From NCBI RefSeq assembly GCF_031583595.1, contig NZ_CP134145.1, positions 2,852,001 to 2,916,000 on the forward strand: DNA of 64,000 nucleotides, written 5' to 3'. How positions within the stretch are numbered: the stretch's first letter is position 1; the number at the start of each line of letters is the position of its first letter. Below are positions 60,941 through 64,000 of this stretch, piece after piece. Under the pieces are notes generated by a model. It saw only the letters and a list, made by a program, of their open reading frames with translations. It searched no databases and had not been told where the DNA came from. Both the position numbers and the translations under genes were made by a program. The stretch comes from Thalassotalea psychrophila. GTDB taxonomy: Bacteria; Pseudomonadota; Gammaproteobacteria; Enterobacterales; Alteromonadaceae.

Positions 60941-62398
60941 TTAAGCTGTAACGGCGTTGCCAAGTCTCTTAATTTTAAAGCCTACATAGCCGTAAACCAC
61001 AGCTAACACAGGGTTAATTAAGTTAAAGAAACAGTAGAACACGTAATCAAGTGGATTAACTGCAAGTACACCGTACATGTAGGCACCACAGGTGTTCCAT
61101 GGGATAAGTGGTGAGGTTAATGTACCTGAGTCTTCTAAAGTACGACTTAGAACAACAGGATCTAAGCCTCTGCGCTCATATTCTTCTTTATACATACGAC
61201 CAGGCATCACAATCGCCATGTATTGATCAGCAGTTACCAGGTTAGTACCAATACAAGTTGAAACGGTACTTGCAATTAAACCACCGGTTGTATGTACACC
61301 ATTTAAAATAGCATCCATTAACTTACGCAACATACCTAAATGCTCTAAAACGGCACCAAACGTTAATGCACAAATGATCAGCCACACGGTGTTTAACATA
61401 CCAGACATACCACCACGGCTTAATAAACTGTCTAAGTTTTCATTACCGGTATTTACTGATACGCCATCAAAGAATGCTGTCCACACCACTTTAATGTTTG
61501 CAGTAACAGCATCAACACCTTCTCCTGCTAAACTCATAATAAAATCTTGTTGGAATAACATCGCCCATACAGCCCCCGTTATCGCGCCAATTGATACCGC
61601 TAAAAATGCAGGTACTTTCTTTATCGCCAATACAAGTAATACCACTAATGGGATAAGGTTAAATACATTGATATTAAAATGCTTGTCCATTAATTCATTA
61701 AGCATTAATGCACTTTCACTAGAATCTTTTACATCTTCATTAAAGCCTAAAATCAAAAATAAAACTAACGCGGTGGCAATTGAAGGTAATGTGGTCCACA
61801 GCATATAGCGAATATGCTTAAACAGTTCAGTACCAACAACCGCAGGGGCTAAGTTGGTGGTTTCTGATAGTGGAGAAATTTTATCGCCAAAATAAGCGCC
61901 AGAAATAATTGCACCTGCGGTAATTGCTGGATCTAATCCTAGGCCATTAGCAACAGCAAGTAACGCCACACCTATGGTCGCTGCAGTGGTCCATGAGCTA
62001 CCAATAGACATTGAAACCAAGCCACATATTAAACATGCCGCTACGTAAAACCATTGTGGGTTTAATATGTTTAAGCCGTAATAAATAAGCGTTGGCACTG
62101 TACCAGATAATAACCATGTACCAATTAATGAGCCTACAGCTAACAAAATAAGTACTGCGCCTAATGAGATAGAAATGCCATTAATAATAGCTTTTTCCAT
62201 ACTTACCCAATTGTGACCGTTTTTAAAGCCGATAATAATAGCTACGCCGGTTGCAAGTAGTAGTGCGATTTGGTTTGGACCATAAGAGGAATTATCAGCA
62301 AAATACATCACCGCTGCGGTAAGCATTATTATCATCATTACTAATGGCAATAATGCATCCATTAGGCTGGGGGATCTCATTGTTTCTTTATTTGACAT
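60941..62398 (-). CDS. nhaC: NhaC-family Na+/H+ antiporter
   Basis: About eleven to twelve membrane segments and the stretches GTVPTLIYYGL, SMSIGSSWTTAATIGVAL, GAYFGDKISPLSETTNLAPAV and LVTADQYMAIVMPGRMY mark the NhaC type (485 residues). It exports sodium in exchange for protons, as expected in a marine cell, although some relatives exchange malate/lactate. Monocistronic, with a strong terminator. Confidence 0.9.
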   Translation of the reverse strand: MSNKETMRSPSLMDALLPLVMMIIMLTAAVMYFADNSSYGPNQIALLLATGVAIIIGFKNGHNWVSMEKAIINGISISLGAVLILLAVGSLIGTWLLSGTVPTLIYYGLNILNPQWFYVAACLICGLVSMSIGSSWTTAATIGVALLAVANGLGLDPAITAGAIISGAYFGDKISPLSETTNLAPAVVGTELFKHIRYMLWTTLPSIATALVLFLILGFNEDVKDSSESALMLNELMDKHFNINVFNLIPLVVLLVLAIKKVPAFLAVSIGAITGAVWAMLFQQDFIMSLAGEGVDAVTANIKVVWTAFFDGVSVNTGNENLDSLLSRGGMSGMLNTVWLIICALTFGAVLEHLGMLRKLMDAILNGVHTTGGLIASTVSTCIGTNLVTADQYMAIVMPGRMYKEEYERRGLDPVVLSRTLEDSGTLTSPLIPWNTCGAYMYGVLAVNPLDYVFYCFFNLINPVLAVVYGYVGFKIKRLGNAVTA

Positions 62399-62612
62399 AT
62401 TTTCGGTAAACCTACTTCAACGTTTTAGTATAAATTGTTTATAGTTTGTTAATAATCTTATTATGGTTTTTCTCAAATGTATGCAATTACTTTTAAGAAT
62501 GCCACTAGCAGATATAATCTGGCCAAGAGTATAAATGACTTCATGCAGTAATTACGAATAGATATGCGCAAACGTTACAAATTAGATCAATAATCATGCA
62601 GTATAATAATGA

Positions 62613-62668
62613 CAAAAAAAACGGGGTCAGAGTCAGGTTATTTTGCAATAACTTGACTCTGACCCCGG
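62613..62668 (-). terminator. GGGTCAGAGTCAGGTTATT inverted repeat, terminator of prc
   Basis: CGGGGTCAGAGTCAGGTTATT (21 nt, 62622-62642) pairs with 62647-62667, with one G-T pair. On the minus strand eight Ts follow, so it can end the prc transcript. It shares its core with the repeat at 44585-44638. The rest of 62399-62694 shows no gene. Confidence 0.83.
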
Positions 62669-62694
62669 TTTTTTGAGTTCTTTTAGTTTAAAAA

Positions 62695-64000
62695 CTACTT
62701 TTTAGCAATTTTTCCTACTTCAACTAGGTCGAATGTGATGTATGCTGTTTCATCTAAAAATGGGTCTAAGTCGGCTAGTTCTTCAGGAATATCATCAACT
62801 GACTCAACCGGCTCTTTTGCCATTGCTTTAAGACGCATATTAGCTCGATTTAAACGTTTAAGTTTATTATCTTCTCTTTCAGCTTTACGTTCATCAAAGT
62901 TTAATGATGCAGATTTCTTATCTTTGTTGGCACGATAATAACTAATATCTTCATTTAAATATTTAAACTCATCATTAGTTTTTATACGTTCTTTATGCAA
63001 AGAATCTAAATAAGCAATATCTTGGCTAAAGTCATTAATAGTGCGGTAAGAAGCTTTATTAATTTTATCCCACTCTAAGGCACGCTCTTCGCGGCTTTCG
63101 CCCCACTCACCTGGCTCAATTGCCGAAGGATATAAAATATCAGGTGTTACGCCTTTATGTTGAGTACTGCCACCATTAATACGGTAAAACTTAGCAATGG
63201 TAAATTGAATACTGCCTAATGGGTTTTCATATAAGTCATACACTCGGCCTAAGCCACGGTGTTGCTGTACAGTTCCTTTACCAAACGTGTTTTCACCAAT
63301 GATAATTGCACGGCCATAATCTTGTAATGCGGCAGCAAATATTTCTGATGCTGATGCACTGTATCTGTCTACCATTACTGTTAATGGACCATCGTAATAG
63401 CTTAAACCATCAGTATCTTTATTAATTTCAACTCGGTTAGCGCCATCTCTAACTTGTACGACCGGACCTTTATCAATAAATAAACCGGTTAATAACGTTG
63501 CTTCTACTAATGAACCACCACCATTACCACGTAAATCTACAATAATACCTTGTACATTATCTTCTTTTAACTTGGCAATTTCTTTAGCAACATCGCGAGA
63601 TAGTTTGTTGTAAAAACTAGGAATGGTGATCACACCTAACTTTTTCGCATTTGCTACATCTTCGCCTTCAGCTTGTTTTTCACTATACACTTCAGACTTA
63701 GCGGCTCTGTCTTCTAATTTAATCGTGTCACGAACAATAGAAATCACTTCTATTGTTGGATCATCTTCGCCTTTTTCAACCTGTAAACGTACAGTTGTGC
63801 CTTTTGGCCCCTTAATTAAGTCAACTACGTCATCTAAACGCCAGCCTACTACATCAACAAATTCTTTATCGCCTTGAGCAACACCAATAATTTTATCTTT
63901 AGGCTTAATTTTTTTAGATTTATCTGCCGGCCCACCAGTAACAACGCTTTGAATGACAGTGAAGTCATCTTCAGCACGAAGGACTGCACCAATACCTTCA
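62695..64000 (-). CDS. prc: Tail-specific protease Prc, C-terminal part (5' end outside window)
   Basis: Prc is a periplasmic PDZ serine protease of the S41 family that degrades proteins with nonpolar C-termini and trims lipoproteins. The frame runs off the right edge. Visible are a PDZ domain (VVTGGPADKS, WRLDDVVDLIKGPKGTTV), the fold around VDLRGNGGGSLVEA, and the catalytic pair in DRYSASASEIF (Ser) and GENTFGKGTVQQ (Lys). The C-terminal DUF3340-like region (LNEDISYYRANKDKKSASLN) matches E. coli Prc. A GTG at 63747 is internal, not the start. Confidence 0.94.
   Translation of the reverse strand, partial: EGIGAVLRAEDDFTVIQSVVTGGPADKSKKIKPKDKIIGVAQGDKEFVDVVGWRLDDVVDLIKGPKGTTVRLQVEKGEDDPTIEVISIVRDTIKLEDRAAKSEVYSEKQAEGEDVANAKKLGVITIPSFYNKLSRDVAKEIAKLKEDNVQGIIVDLRGNGGGSLVEATLLTGLFIDKGPVVQVRDGANRVEINKDTDGLSYYDGPLTVMVDRYSASASEIFAAALQDYGRAIIIGENTFGKGTVQQHRGLGRVYDLYENPLGSIQFTIAKFYRINGGSTQHKGVTPDILYPSAIEPGEWGESREERALEWDKINKASYRTINDFSQDIAYLDSLHKERIKTNDEFKYLNEDISYYRANKDKKSASLNFDERKAEREDNKLKRLNRANMRLKAMAKEPVESVDDIPEELADLDPFLDETAYITFDLVEVGKIAKK

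Overview
The window looks like chromosomal DNA of an AT-rich marine gammaproteobacterium of the order Alteromonadales, most likely near Colwellia or Thalassotalea (family Colwelliaceae). I infer this from the low GC content, the gene set (180-kDa NAD-glutamate dehydrogenase, RoxA-type ribosomal oxygenase, class 2 PyrD, PepN, Prc, NhaC, a DUF1302/DUF1329/YCF48/RND cluster) and the dense dispersed hairpin repeats. I see no tRNA, rRNA, phage module, insertion sequence or CRISPR array.

Layout. 0-8 kb is accessory: the end of a sensor kinase, a three-gene lipoprotein operon, a secreted HNH nuclease, a redox-type HxlR regulator divergent from an AhpD-like enzyme, a methyltransferase, and a higBA toxin-antitoxin pair whose toxin seems to have lost its N-terminus by frameshift. 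8-11.7 kb holds a cold-shock/DUF1294 membrane protein, recQ, a P-loop kinase and small membrane proteins. 11.7-26.5 kb carries an S9 peptidase, a YeeE/YedE transporter, an MFS permease, roxA, two large repeat lipoproteins and a TauE/SafE permease. Threaded through it are four copies of a short element with a conserved upstream box, a -10, a CCTCCC-bearing leader and a terminator. 27-35 kb holds secreted or envelope proteins: a sulfatase-YHYH fusion, an MBOAT/SGNH acyltransferase pair and a periplasmic protein. 35-64 kb is mostly core genes on the minus strand: sbcDC, a DUF2235 hydrolase, nrdGD (plus strand, with FNR and NrdR sites), pyrD, gdhB, the DUF1302/DUF1329/YCF48/RND cluster, pepN, nhaC and prc (cut by the right edge).

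How the genes work together. nrdG-nrdD form an anaerobic deoxynucleotide unit under apparent dual control by oxygen (FNR) and dNTP level (NrdR). sbcD-sbcC form a DNA-end nuclease. The MBOAT and SGNH proteins should jointly acetylate a surface polysaccharide. DUF1302, DUF1329, YCF48 and the RND protein probably act together in envelope lipid traffic. HxlR and the AhpD-like enzyme look like a thiol-based sensor and its target.

The strongest candidate for something undescribed is the four-copy element between 11.9 and 26.0 kb. A 25-nt box is identical in all four copies and sits 21-22 nt upstream of the -10. It is followed by a transcript of about 70 nt with a pyrimidine-rich CCTCCC motif and a terminator hairpin whose stem differs between copies but stays paired. 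This reads as a family of sibling small RNAs under one shared regulator. The several families of dispersed palindromes are the second structural theme.
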